Assembly: GCF_016863635.1 (NCBI RefSeq)
Contig: NZ_BOPG01000012.1
Coordinates: forward strand, 558,001-622,000
Reading direction: 5' to 3'
Origin: Virgisporangium aurantiacum
GTDB lineage: Bacteria; Actinomycetota; Actinomycetes; Mycobacteriales; Micromonosporaceae
Length of the DNA stretch: 64,000 bases
The notes under the pieces are model-generated. The model was not told the DNA's origin. It did not search any database and worked only from the letters and a program-made list of their open reading frames with translations. Made by a program: the position numbers and the translations under genes. Positions within the stretch are counted from its first letter, which is position 1. Each line of letters begins with the position of its first letter. Below, piece by piece: positions 15,677-27,700 of the stretch.

Positions 15677-16897
15677 TCACAGCCACTCGTAGCGGCGGTG
15701 GTACTCCTTGATGCCGGTGTGCACGAGCCGGTTCCGGGCGCCGTCCAGGTAGCCCGCCCAGCGGTCGAGGTCCACCGTGCGGTCGCGCTCCGGGACCAGC
15801 ACCGCCAGCGCCTCACCGAGCAGGTCCTCGTACTCGCCGAAGGTGAGTTCCCGGCGGGCGTCGAGGTGCGCGCCGATGCCCATCGCCCGCACCGCCGCCC
15901 GGGAACCGGCGTCGACGACGCCGCTGAACAGCTCCGCCGAGCAGCCCGAGCCGTACGAGTACAGGCCGACCCGCGCGCCGTCGTCGACCGAATCGTGGTC
16001 CAGCAATGACGCCAGCGCCAGGTACACCGAGCCGGAGCACAGGTTGCCGACCCTTGACGGGTAATGCAGAGACGGCTGGACGCGGCGCTCGAAGTCGGCG
16101 TCGACCGCCGCGGCGGACACGCCCGCCGCCCGCATCATCCTGCGGTGGGCGGCGCGCACCAGCCCGGCGAACGGGGTGTGGAACGCGAGCCGGTCGAACG
16201 TCGTGGCGAAGTCGGCGTCGGCGACCCGGCCGGCGTAGTCGTCGAATGCGTTCGCGAGGCAGTCGAGGTACGCGAACAGCGAGCGGTCGACGTCGGCGAC
16301 GTCGAACGTCGGCGTCGGGCGGGCCGAGTCGAGCGTCTCGTAGCAGTACAGCCCGAACGCGCCCGGATCGATGGTCAGCACCCGGGGGTCCGCCCCCACG
16401 AGCACCGCGGCGGCGCCGTGGCCGGTGGCCGGTTCGGCGTAGCCGGCGCGGGCGTCCACCAGCGCCACGTCCGTGGCGATCACGAGCGCCCTCGCGCCGG
16501 GCGCCGCACCGGACGCGAGGTAGCCGGTGGCGAGCTGGACGGCGGCGGTCGCCGCGTAGCAGGCCTGCTTGACCTCCAGCAGGCGGCACGTGCGGGACAG
16601 GCCGAGGTACTCGTGCACGTACGAGGCGACCGACTTGCTGAGGTCCACCCCCGACTCGGTCGACGTCACGAGCAGTTCGACGCTGTCGCGGTCCGCTGTG
16701 GACAGTGCGTCGAGCAGCGGCCGGGCCGCGTTGACCGCGTTGGTCACCGGGTCCTCGAACGGCAGGCCCACGGAGCGCTCGGCCATCGCGAGGTTCGCCA
16801 GCCGGTCCGGGTCGAGGCCGCGCCCGGCGAACAGCTCCGGCACCGCGATCCGCGCGATCCCCGCGTAGACGTTCAGCGCCTCGATGCCGTACCCCAT
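15677..16897 (-). CDS. lnmM: HMG-CoA synthase-like beta-branching enzyme (HCS), LnmM-like
   Basis: This 406-residue enzyme of the HMG-CoA synthase family adds an acyl-ACP donor carbanion to the beta-ketone of the chain held on the PKS. The nucleophile Cys113 lies in EVKQACYAATAAV. The catalytic His probably lies in DRLAFHTPFAG. ATG 16897 shares one base with the upstream ACP stop (TGATG). It is the only HCS in the window but has two donor ACPs and two donor-generating enzymes beside it. Its products would be dehydrated by the ECH1 gene at the right edge and decarboxylated by the ECH2 domain in the LnmJ-like protein. Confidence 0.92.
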   Translation of the reverse strand: MGYGIEALNVYAGIARIAVPELFAGRGLDPDRLANLAMAERSVGLPFEDPVTNAVNAARPLLDALSTADRDSVELLVTSTESGVDLSKSVASYVHEYLGLSRTCRLLEVKQACYAATAAVQLATGYLASGAAPGARALVIATDVALVDARAGYAEPATGHGAAAVLVGADPRVLTIDPGAFGLYCYETLDSARPTPTFDVADVDRSLFAYLDCLANAFDDYAGRVADADFATTFDRLAFHTPFAGLVRAAHRRMMRAAGVSAAAVDADFERRVQPSLHYPSRVGNLCSGSVYLALASLLDHDSVDDGARVGLYSYGSGCSAELFSGVVDAGSRAAVRAMGIGAHLDARRELTFGEYEDLLGEALAVLVPERDRTVDLDRWAGYLDGARNRLVHTGIKEYHRRYEWL

Positions 16898-17148
16898 CAG
16901 GGCCGCCGGTCGGCGAGCAGCGCGACCAGTTCGTCGAGGTCGCGCACCGAGCTGAACGTCGACAACGGCTCGTCGACGCCGAGCCGCTCGGTCAGCGACA
17001 CGATGATCTCGACCCGGTCGACCGAGTCGGCGCCGAGGTCGCGCAGGTGCTTGTCACCGGTGACCTCGGTCCGCCGGACCGTGGGCAGGATCGTTGCGAG
17101 GACGTCGTGGACGGCCGTCCAGACCTCGGTTGTCAGCGCGGGCATCAT
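16897..17148 (-). CDS. lnmL: Donor acyl carrier protein, LnmL-like
   Basis: This 83-residue ACP has its attachment Ser42 in DLGADSVDRVE. It starts at ATG 17148 (a second ATG follows at once) and overlaps the LnmK-like gene by four bases. In leinamycin biosynthesis LnmL is loaded by LnmK with a methylmalonyl-derived propionyl group and serves LnmM. The direct coupling to an LnmK homologue here points to the same role. Confidence 0.85.
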   Translation of the reverse strand: MMPALTTEVWTAVHDVLATILPTVRRTEVTGDKHLRDLGADSVDRVEIIVSLTERLGVDEPLSTFSSVRDLDELVALLADRRP

Positions 17149-18050
17149 GGGTGTCTCCCGTCGGATGGGGTCGTCAGCAGGTGCAGCGTGCAGACCGCGA
17201 GGAGCCGGTCGGTCCGGCTGTCGCGCAGGACCACGTCGACCACCTCCCGACCGGGATCGGCCCGGTCGGTCCGGTGCCGCACGTCGATGGCGATCACGCA
17301 GTCGGCGTCGGCGTTGCCGAGGTAGCACAACTGCTGGTCGACCACGACGCGGTCGAGGAACGCGGTGTCGCCCCGGCCGAGCCCGCGATAGAGGTCCAGC
17401 AGCGCGCGGTCGACGATCGAGAAGTACGACGCGAAGTACAGCAGCCCGACGCCGTTGAGGTCGCGGCTCGGGTCGACCGGGTAGCGCAGCCGCCGCGGCG
17501 GCGAGGCGTCGACGTAGCGGGTGTCCGGGAGGAACGTGAGGGCCGTGCGGGCGGTGCCGCAGGCGACCCGGGGCGAGCGGTCGGCGGGCAGCGTCGGCAG
17601 GTGCCGGTGCGTGAACCCGACCGGCGACGCGCGCACGAGCGTCTCGTTCGACGTTCCGCCGCCGCGCGAGATCCACCGGTTGAGGTTCTCGACCCGCAGG
17701 CTGTCGTCGCCGCGGTCGATGCGGTGCAGCGCGAGGACCGACTCGGAGCCGAAGTCGTAGAGCCGGGTGGTGATCCGCAGCGTGTCGCCGAAGCTCGGCG
17801 TGCGGAGGTGGAACGCCCGCCCGCCGCGGATGCGGTAGTAGTAGAACGACAGGTATGTGGGGTCGCCGGCCGCGGTGCGGGCGCGGAGCACGTCGACGCC
17901 GCAGAGTTCGCTCACCGCGTCCCAGGTCCAGTCGCCGATCTGGCCGGCGAACAACGAGTTGTGGCCGCACATCGCCGGGCGCACCACCTCGGTCCGGGTC
18001 ACCGACGACGGATCGAGCACCGTCGGGGCGGGGCGTTCGAGGATTCGCAT
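17145..18050 (-). CDS. lnmK: LnmK-like bifunctional acyltransferase/decarboxylase (methylmalonyl-CoA to propionyl-ACP)
   Basis: This 301-residue double-hotdog protein resembles LnmK throughout, as I recall that sequence. Examples are FAGQIGDWTWDAVSELCG at the N-terminus, YLSFYYYRIRG at residues 66-76, NGVGLLYFASYFSIVD in the second half and VVVDQQLCYLGNAD near the end. LnmK transfers methylmalonyl from CoA to its ACP through a tyrosyl ester and decarboxylates it. The Tyr cluster at 70-72 may include the equivalent residue. GGAGG precedes ATG 18050. It is followed by its ACP and the HCS, the LnmK-L-M order. It should give an ethyl/propionate-type beta branch. Confidence 0.88.
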   Translation of the reverse strand: MRILERPAPTVLDPSSVTRTEVVRPAMCGHNSLFAGQIGDWTWDAVSELCGVDVLRARTAAGDPTYLSFYYYRIRGGRAFHLRTPSFGDTLRITTRLYDFGSESVLALHRIDRGDDSLRVENLNRWISRGGGTSNETLVRASPVGFTHRHLPTLPADRSPRVACGTARTALTFLPDTRYVDASPPRRLRYPVDPSRDLNGVGLLYFASYFSIVDRALLDLYRGLGRGDTAFLDRVVVDQQLCYLGNADADCVIAIDVRHRTDRADPGREVVDVVLRDSRTDRLLAVCTLHLLTTPSDGRHP

Positions 18051-18060
18051 CGGTCCTCCG

Positions 18061-21000
18061 TCACCGGTTGGTGGGGGTCACGGCCGGCAGGTGCCGGGCC
18101 AGGAACGGCAACAGCGCGTCGTGCACGTCGTCGGGGTGCGACAGCGTCGGGAAGTGCCCGGCGCCGGGAAGCTCCACATAGGACGCGTCCGGGATCGCGC
18201 CGTGCAGCAGGTGCGCGGTCTTGCCGGGGATGACGGTGTCGTGGCGGCCCTGCACGATCAGCGTCGGCACGGCGATCTCGGGCAGCCGCGCGAGCAGCGT
18301 GGGCTCGGCGGCGAACACGTCGAGGTAGCGCAGCCCGAGTTGCGGGTCCATGCTCTCGCAGCGCAGCAGCGTCCGCTCCAGCTCCGCGCGGTCGCCGCTC
18401 AGGTGCCCGCCGCCCGCGACGACGCGGTCGAAGTCCTCCCGCGCCACCACCGACAGGCGGTTCACCTCACCGTTGCGGTTGCCCACCTTGTACGAGCTGC
18501 CGATCAGCGCGAGCGCCGCCGTCCCCTCGGGGTAGCGCAGCGCGTAGGACTGCGCCACCAGGCCGCCGAACGACGCGCCGACGACGGCCACCGGTCCGTG
18601 CCGGCCCTCGCGGTCGAGCACCTCGCGGTAGAGGCCGGCGAGGCCGTCGAGCGTCAGGTCCGTCGCGGCCGTGGTGGCGCCGACACCGGGGTGGTGCACG
18701 GTGACCACGCGGTACCGCCGGGCCAGCGCGGCGAACTGGTGGGCGAACACGCCGGCGCCGATGTTGAACGGGTGCATCAGCAGCACCACGGGTCCGTCGC
18801 CGGCGCTGAACACCTCGACGTCGCCGCCGTCGACGGTCAGCACCGTGCGGGTGGCGATTCCCCGCAGCACGGCCGCGTTGTCGTCGGTGGGCCGGTGACC
18901 CTCGCGCATCGCCTGCTCCACGTCGTCGGGAAGCGCCTCGGCCGGGTGGAAGCGGCCGGGCGCTCCCGCTGTGCCCGGCACCGGGATCAGGTCCGGAATG
19001 TGGCCCGGCCGGTGCCACAGGTCGGCGAGCGCCGCACCGATCCCGCCCGCCGCGTCGACGCCCAGGCCGACCGGCACGGCCAGCCGGATCCGGCGGCCCG
19101 GGCCGAGGTGCGGCGCGGCGCGCACGCCGGTGCCCGCGTAGATCCAGGCGAGGCAGGACTCGACCGGATGCTCGAGCGCGACGAACGCCGGCACCGCGTC
19201 GACGTCGAGCACCACGCAGTGTCCACCCGGGACGGTCCCGACCGGCGCGCCGGCGTCGGCGAGGGCGGTGTGCACGGCCGCCACGGCGGCCATGCGGTCC
19301 CGGACGGCGCGTTCGACCCACTCCCGGTCGGCGAGCGCGGCGGCCATCCGGCGCCGCTCCCGCAGGCCGACCTGCGCACCGCGCAGCGCGAGGTGTTCAC
19401 GCAACCGGGCGGCGAGCGCGGGGTGCCGGGTGGCGAGCAGGCCGCCCGCGGCGACGCCGAAGTCCTTGGACAGGCTCATCGTCACCACGTCGGCGACGTC
19501 GAGCAGGTCGCGGACGACGTCCCACACGTCGGCGCCGCGGTGGCCCTCCTCGTGGGTCGCGATGAAGACGGCGTTCTCGACCACGCGGGTGGCGTCGAGC
19601 ACCAGCGGCACCCGGCGCACCGCGGCCGCGTCGCGCACGGCGCGCAGGTTCGCCAGCGAGACGGGATGACCACCGCCGGCGTTGCCGCTCAGCTCGACGC
19701 AGACGAACGCCACGGCGCCGTTCTCGATCGCCAGCCGCTCGCGCAGCGCCGGGAGGTCGAGGTCCCCGCCGAACCTGCCGCGGCCGGCGGTCGGTACGGC
19801 CTTGACGTCGAAGGTGGCGTCGGCGAGGTTCACCAGCCAGGAGGAGAACAGTCCATTGTGGATGACCACTGTGGACGGTGCTGGCCAGGACCGGCACAGC
19901 AGCGCCTCGGCGGCCCGGCCGGAGCCGGTCGGCACGACCAGGTCGAACGGCAGCCAGTCCGCTCTGATCTCGGTCTGCGTTCCGGTGAGCTCGCTCTCCC
20001 TTGTCGCGACCACCGGGTGATCCCACTCGGCCCACGAGTCGGTGAACAGGTCGTGCCCGATCGCTTGTGTCGGCACGGCCAACGGGTTGTAGCCGGCGGC
20101 GGCGAGCGCGCTCACGCGGTCCCCTTGTATCGGCTTTTCTGTTGTGGCTTTCACTCCGGGGACGTCGGCGCCGATGTCCGGGTTCGCGATCATCAGGATG
20201 ACGTCGGGGACGGCCGTGCGCTCCCCCTCCGCCGGCTGGCACAGGTAGATCGGCACGTTCGTCGGCCGGAACTTGTTCTTGAACTGGAAGTTGCCCGCGC
20301 CGAAGATGCCGCCGGAATGCAGCTCCTCCAACGCGGCGAGCACGACCGGGTCGGCGGTGGGCGACTCGCAGATCGTCACACCGAAGCTGGCGCCGAAGCT
20401 GAAGACCGTGGCGCCCTCGTCGCGCAGCCGGGCGAGGATCTCGCAGATCGCGTACTCCAGCCCGCCGCGCGGCGCCTTGCGCGGGTAGAACTCCAGATCG
20501 AGCAGCCAGCCCGGTTCCGACGGGATCTTCGTGACGATGACGACGTTCACCAGTTCGCCGTCGACCCGCGTGAGGAACATCCGGTGCCGCTCGGCGAGCA
20601 CTCCGCGTTCCAGCTCCGCCCGCACGACGCCGACGTACGGGTTGACCATCTGCTTGCCGTCGCCCCAGCGTCCGATCATGTCGGAGATCTCACGGTCGGT
20701 CGCGGGGTCGGAGCCGACGGCGTACTCGGTGGTCGCGCACCGGCCGGCCTTCCCGAACTTGTGGACCATCTGGCGCAGCCGGATCATCTTCCCACCGGCG
20801 AGCGTGAAGTCGGCGAGGTCGGTCAGCCGCTGCACGGCGCCGAACGGCGTTGCCAGCAAAGGGATCCCGGCCGCGTCCGGCAGCGGCAGCAGCGAAAGGA
20901 AGCTGGCCCGCAGGCCGTGCCGCCGCGCGTAGGCGAGGTACTCGCCGGCCACCTCGGCGAAGTCCTCCTCCGACCCGGAGTAGCTCCAGGCGAACACGTT

Positions 21001-21729
21001 GTCGTCGCGGCGGGAGAAGTTGAGGTACGCCGTGCGCCGGCTGCCGACGAACACGAGCGGCGCGATGTCCCGCCCGGCGAGCCCGCCCTCCTTGGCGTGG
21101 GCCGCGTCGATCGTGGCCATCAGGTCGGCGAGTTCCGCGGGCAGTTCCCGCTTCCGCGCGATGGTCGGCCCGTCCCCGGCGTCCGTCGTCGCGACGACCA
21201 CCGGGCCGTCCGCCCGGACCGGCGCGGCCGCCAACCGTTCCACGACGGTGGCTTCGCCGTACTCGGCGGCGAGGTGGTCGCCCAGGTCGCCGAGCGTGGG
21301 GTGGTCGAACAGGAGCGTCTTGCGCAGGGCTCCGAGGCGGCGCTCCAACGCGCTGACCGAGCGCAGCATGTCGAACGAGGTGAACCCGTTGTCCGCGAAG
21401 GAGAGCGCGGGGTCGAGCCCGCGGTCGAGCACACCGCGCAGGAACTCGCCGAGCAGGCCGGCCAGGTCCCCGGCCGGCTCCGGTTCCGGTTCCGTGGCCG
21501 GCTCCGGTTCCGTCGCGTTCCCGAGGAAGGCCGCCAGCCGGGCGACGGTGTCGTGCTCGTAGAGCTCGGCCGCCTGCAACGCCACCGGGAAATGACCCGC
21601 GATCCGGCGCGCCAGGTCCATCCGGAAGATGGAGTCCAGCCCGAGATCCGCGAACGGCGCATCGATGTCCACGTCCTCCGCCCGCATCCCGACGATGTCC
21701 GCGACCGCCTCCCGCACCACCGTCACTGC
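18061..21729 (-). other. LnmJ-like C-terminus: ACP-ACP-DUF-SH-TE (thiol-inserting termination unit)
   Basis: Tandem ACPs (Ser5382, Ser5467) are followed by a DUF domain of about 340 residues (5525-5865) with a GNAT-like look. The SH domain (about 5905-6265) is a PLP enzyme of the beta-eliminating lyase type, with Schiff-base Lys6104 in SLSKDFG. Last is a thioesterase with Ser6402 in GASFGG and His6541 in GAGHFP. In leinamycin, DUF-SH converts a beta-branched unsaturated intermediate to a thiol using cysteine sulfur, then the TE closes the macrolactam. All visible key residues are present. Confidence 0.9.
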
Positions 21730-24700
21730 GTCCACCGTCGTCGCCGGCTCTGCTGCCTTCACCGGCTCTGCTGCCTTCACCGGCTCTGCTGTCTTCACCG
21801 GCTCCGTCTGCCTCGGTTCCTCGACCACCAGCGGCGCCCGCCTGCCCACCGCGGCGAGCGTCACCTTCGCCCGCTTCTGTCGACCGGCATCGCTGTCCGC
21901 GATCGGTGCGGGCGCGGTGTGGCGGGTGTCGAACCAGTGCGGCTCCGGCGACAGCGGAACGCCGGGCACCGGGGTGCGGCGCGGGGAGCCGCCGGCCCAC
22001 AGGACCGTCCAGTCGACGGTGCCGCCGGCCAGCCAGTCCGCCGCGAGCGCGGCCAACGCCGGGTCGGCACCGTCCGGTGTGGACGGTCCGCCGGCGCGGA
22101 GCCGTTCGGCCGCCTCGGCGGGATCGGCGACGACGACCGCCATCCGGTGCGCCAGCGCGACGCGTCCGACCTGCAGGGTGTACGCCACCCGGACGAGGTC
22201 GACCTCGGGCTCGCGCACGAGGTGATCGGCGAGCGCGGTGGCGTAGCGGCGCACCGTGTCCGGGTCGGCGGCCGAGAGCACGAGGAGCTGCGGCCCGGAC
22301 GGCACCGCCGCCGGCTCCGGGTACGACTCCAGCACCACGTGCGCGTTGCTGCCGCCGAACCCGAACGAGCTGACGCCCGCCCGCCGCACCGGTCGCCCGT
22401 CGGCTCCGGGTACGCCGTCCCACGGCACCGCCCGGTCCCCGACCACGAACGGCGTGCCGTCCAGCCGGACGTACGGGTTCAACTCTCCGAAGTGGACGGT
22501 CGGCGGCAGCACGCCGTGCCGCATCGCCAGCACCATCTTGAGCACGCCCGCGATGCCGGCCGCCGCCTCCAGGTGGCCGATGTTCGTCTTCACCGAGCCG
22601 AGCACGGTGCGGCCGGGTACCACCGGTTCGTCGCCGTGCAGCCGCTCGAACGCCTTCTTGAGCCCTTCGACCTCCACCGGATCGCCGAGCCGCGTGCCCG
22701 TCCCGTGCGTCTCCACCGCCGTGACCGTGCGCGGATCGACGCCGGCGGCGCGGTGGGCGTCGACGATGACCCGGGCCTGGGCCTCCGGGTTCGGCGCGGT
22801 GAGCGACGGCGTGCGGCCGGTGTGGTTGACGGCAGTTCCGCGCACCACGGCGTAGATGTGGTCGCCGGCCGCCCGGGCCGCCGCGAGCGGCTTGACGACC
22901 AGCGCGCCGACGCCCTCGCCGCGCACGTACCCGTCGGCGTTCGCGTCGAACGTGCGGCAGGCGCCGCCGGCGCTCAGCATGCCGGAGCGGGTGAAAGCCG
23001 TGAACAGCCCGGGGCTCAGCAGGACGTTGACGCCGCCGACGATCGCCGCGTCGCAGTCACCCGCCGCGATGGCCCGCACCGCGCGGTGCAGCGCGACGAG
23101 CGAACTGGAGCAGGCGGTGTCGACGGACTCGCTCGGGCCGGTCAGGTCGAGCAGGTGCGAGACCCGGTTGGCGAGGATCGAGTGGGCGATTCCGCTCGCG
23201 GTGTGCGCCTCCACCGGCACGCCGGCCGTGCGCAGCAGGTCGGCGTAGTCCGTTGTGGACACTCCGACGAACAGCCCGGTGGCGGTGCCGGCGAGGTCGT
23301 CCGGACGGTAGCCGGCGTCCTCGATCGCGCGCCAGGCGGCGTGCAGGAACAGCCGCTGCTGCGGGTCCATCAGGGCGGCCTCGGTGCGGGAGATCCGGAA
23401 CCGGGTGGCGTCGAACCCGGCCACGTCGGCGAGGAAGCCCGCCCGCACGCCGGCGGTCTCCGGGTCGCCCAGCAGTTCGAGCCGGTCGGCCGGCACCGGG
23501 CCGACGAGGTCGGCGCCGGAAACGAGATTGTCCCAGAACGTCGCGAGGTCCGGGGATCCGGGCAGCACGCCGGCGATCCCGACGATGGCGACGGCGTGGT
23601 CCGGCAGGTCGTCGGTCGCCGCCGACCGTTCGTCCACAGTGGACCGCGCTGCCGGCGTTTCCGTGGCGCCCAGCGCGGCGGCGTGGTGCCGCACCAGATG
23701 GGCGGCGAACGCGCCGAGGGTGGCGCACTCGAACAGCACGGTCGGGAGCAGGTCGAGGTCGTACCGCTCGTTGACCCGGTTGATCAGCTCGGTCAGCGAG
23801 ACGGAGTCGAAGCCGACCTCGATGAGGTCGTCGTCGAGCGTCACCTCGTCGGCCGGCACCAGCAGGAACGACGACGCCAACTGCCGCAATTGGTCCTCCA
23901 CCGCTGCCCGCACTTCACCCTCCGGAAGCTCCACCGGTTGCTCCAGCGGTTGCACCGCTGCGGTCTCCGTGCCGGCTTCCGTGGTGGCCACGACGCAGAA
24001 CGCCGGCTCCCCCGCCGCGTACCCGCGCACGAGCGCGGACAGGCCGGCCGTGGTGTCCATCGGTACCATCCCCCAGTTCCGTGCGAAGAGCCGGCGGGTC
24101 GCGTCGTCGACGGTCATCCCGCCGTCCGTCCACAGTGGCCAGCCGACCGCGACCGTGCGCCCGCGCCGCTCGCCGCGGCCCACCAGGGCGGCGCGGTGCC
24201 CGGCGAACGCGTGCAGGTAGGCGTTGGCGGCCGCGTAGTCGACCTGGCCCGGGTTGCCGGTCTCGGCGACGACCGACGAGAACAGCACGAAGAAGTCCAG
24301 CGGATCCTCGCGCGTGGCGGCGTCGAGCAGGTCGGTGCCCGTCACCTTCGGGGCCAGCACGGCGTCGAGGTCCGCGCGTCCCTTGCGCGCCGCGAGCCCG
24401 TCCCGGGTGACACCCGCGGCGTGCACGACACCGCGCAGCGGACCGTGGGCTCGTGCCGCGTCGACGAGCCCGCGGACACCGTCCACGGTGGACACGTCGC
24501 ACCGGTGGTACAGGACCCGGGTGCCGGCCCGGGAGAGGTCGGCGAGTTCGGCGTCGAGTTCCGGTGCCGGCGCCGACCGTCCGGCGAGGATCAGCGTGAC
24601 ACCGTCCACCGTGGACAGGAACCGCGCGACATGCCGGCCGAGCGCACCCGCACCGCCGGTGATCACGTACGTGCCGCCGGGGCGCACCAGCGCGGCCGGG

Positions 24701-27700
24701 TCGGTCGCCACGCGCGGCGGTTCGAACCCGGCGAGGGCGCGGACCTCCCGGACGCCGTCCCGGTAGCGCACCACCGCGTCCGTCGCGGCGAGTTCGGCGT
24801 TGATGCGTTCCGCGCGCACGGCGGGCGACGCCTCTCCGGTACCGACCAGCGTCGCGGTGATCCGGCCGTGCTCCATCGCCAGCGTCCGGAGCGCGGCGGC
24901 GACCGCCGAGTGCGCGGGACGGTCGACGGTGTGCGTGGCGAGCACGCGCAGCCCGGCGTCCGGGTGGGCCGCCAGCCCGTCCCGTACCGCGTCGAGAAGC
25001 CGTTCCAGGTCCGTCGCCAGGTCCCCGGCGAGATCGACGACGACGTGCGGGCCGTCCCCAGCTCCGCGCGGCGGCGCCACCGACTCCGTCCACACGGGAC
25101 GGTGGAAGGTCAGCGGCTGGGCCGGGGCCGCCTCGGGCGCCCCGATCCAGTAGCGCCTGCGGGTGAACGGGTACGTCGGGAACGCCACCCGCCGGGGCGC
25201 CGGCACCGGGCCGGGCCAGTCGACCGGCGCGCCGGTCACCCAGGCGGCAGCGAGGTCCGCGGGCGTCGTGCCGGTGCCGGGGGCCGAGCCGGAGCTGGCG
25301 GTACCGGTCCACGTCCCGTCCGCCGGGTGACCGTCCACGATGGACCGCAACCGGCGGGCGAGCTGGCCGTGGTCGGCGGCCAGCACGGCCAGCCGCTCCC
25401 GGAACCCGCGCCGGCCGACGCGGCTGGTGTGGCAGAGCCCGGCGAGATCGGGGGCGACCGGGCCGGCCACGAACCCGGCGACGCGGGCGGCGTGGGCCAG
25501 CAGCTCGTCGCGGGTGCGGGCGGACAGAACGAAGACGTGCTCGCCGGCGGCCGGCGGCACCGGCGCGTGCACGTACTCCTCCAGCACCACGTGGACGTTG
25601 GCGCCACCGGCACCGAACGAGCTGACGCCCGCCCGCCGGGGCACCGGCACACCGTCCACGGTGGACTCCGGCCAGTCCGTCAGCGCGGTCGGCAGGTCGA
25701 ACCGGTCCGCGTCCAGGTCGATCTTCGGGTTCAGCCGGTCGAGGTTGACGCACGGCGCGATCCGGCGGTGCCGCAGTTGCAGCAGCGCCCGGGTGAGCCC
25801 GGCGATCCCGGCCGCACCCTCGAGGTGGCCGACGTTCGCCTTCACGGATCCGATCGCGCACCGGCCGCCCTCAGCCGTCATCGCCTTCCGCAGGCCGGCG
25901 AGCTCGATCGGGTCACCGAGGCTGGTGCCTGTCCCGTGCGCCTCGACGTAGCCGACGGTCGCCGGGTCGACGCCGGCCCGGCGCAACGCCGCGCCGACGA
26001 CGGCCGCCTGCGCGGTCGGGTTGGGAACCGTGTAGCCGCCGGTCTTCCCGCCGGTGTTGACGGCGCTGCCGCGGATGACGCCCCAGATGTCGTCGCCGTC
26101 GGCCTCCGCGTCGGCGAGCGACTTGAGGAGCACGGCGCCCACGCCCTCGCCGGGGACGAAGCCGTCGGCGCGCTCGTCGAAGACCTTGCAGCGCCCGTCG
26201 GCGGCGAGCATGTTGAACGCGCTCAGCGAGACCAGGTGCGCCGGGTGCAGGATCACGTTGACGCCGCCCGCGACCGCCATGCGGCACTCGCCGCGCCGGA
26301 TGCTCTCCGCGGCCAGGTGCACGGCGAGCAGCGACGAGGAGCAGGCGGAGTCGACGGCGAAGCTCGGCCCGCTGAGGTCGAGCAGATACGAGACGCGGTT
26401 CGCGATCGACCAGTACGCCGACGTCGCCCCGGCGAGGGTGCCCTCGGCCCAGCGGGTCGCGCCGAGTTGGCCGTAGGAGCCGTACATCGTCCCGACGAAC
26501 ACGCCGGTCTCCGCGACGCGCGTGTGCTCGCCGAGGTAGCCGGCCGTTTCGAGCAGCTCCCACGCGGTCTCCAGGAACAGCCGCTCCTGCGGGTCGATGT
26601 TCTCCGCGTCGCGCGGCAGGATGCCGAAGAACCCGGCGTCGAACCGGTCGACACCGTCGAGGAACCCGCCCCAGCGGCCGTAGGTGCGCTGCGGCGCGGC
26701 GGGGTCCGGGTCGAAGTGCTCGCGCCAGTCCCACCGGTCGGCGGGGACCTCGGTGATCGCGCTCCGGCCCTCGGCGAGCAGCCGCCAGAACGCGTCCACA
26801 TCGGACGCTCCCGGGTAGCGGCCGGCGACCGCGATCACCGCGATGTCGTCGGTGCGCCGTTCGACCGGCGGCGTCTCCGGCGGTGCGGCCGGAGCCGGCT
26901 CGGCTGCGCCCGGCAGGGTGTGGGTCGTTCGCAGGTGGTCGGCCAGTTGCTCGATGGTGATGTGCTCGAACAGCAGGGTCGCGGGCAGCGGGCCGAGGTC
27001 GCGTTCGAAGCGCGTCACGATGTCGAGGCTGACGAGCGAGTCGACGCCGAAGTTCTCGAACGTCACCCGGTCCCCGAGGTCGTCGGGCCGGAACCGGAGC
27101 ACCTCGGCGAAGACGCCCCGCACGTAGTCGCGGGCGGTGTCCGTGCTGCTGTCCGCGCTGCTGTCCACGCTGCTGTCCACGCTGCTGTCCACGGTGGACG
27201 GTCGGGCCACGAGGAGGCACTGTTCGAGGTCCTCGGGAGCGGTGCCGGGGAACCCGCGCACCTCCACCGGGCCGAGCCCGGCCGCCGCCAACGCGTCGCG
27301 CCACTGCACCGGTCCGAGCAACGGCGCGTGCGGCAGGCGCGCGCCGGCATCGGTGAAGCGCCACCAGCCGGGGGTCAGCCCGAACGTGAGCGTCAGGAAG
27401 TCCGAGGCGCGGGTGACCTCGTTGAGCAGCACCACCCCGCCGGGTGCGAGCAGGGTCCGCACGTGGGTGAGCGTCGCGCCGATGTCGGCGGTCGCGTGCA
27501 GCACGTTGGTCGCGAGCACGATGTCGAATCCCCGCGCGGGGAAGCCCTGCGCCACCGGGTCGCGTTCGATGTCGAGCCGCTCGAACCGTGCGAACGGGTA
27601 CCGGCCGGCGAACCGGTCGCTCCCCCGGCGGAGGAACGCCGTCGACACGTCGGTGTAGCGGTACTCGACGTCGGTCCCGGCGGCGCATGCGGCGAGCGCG

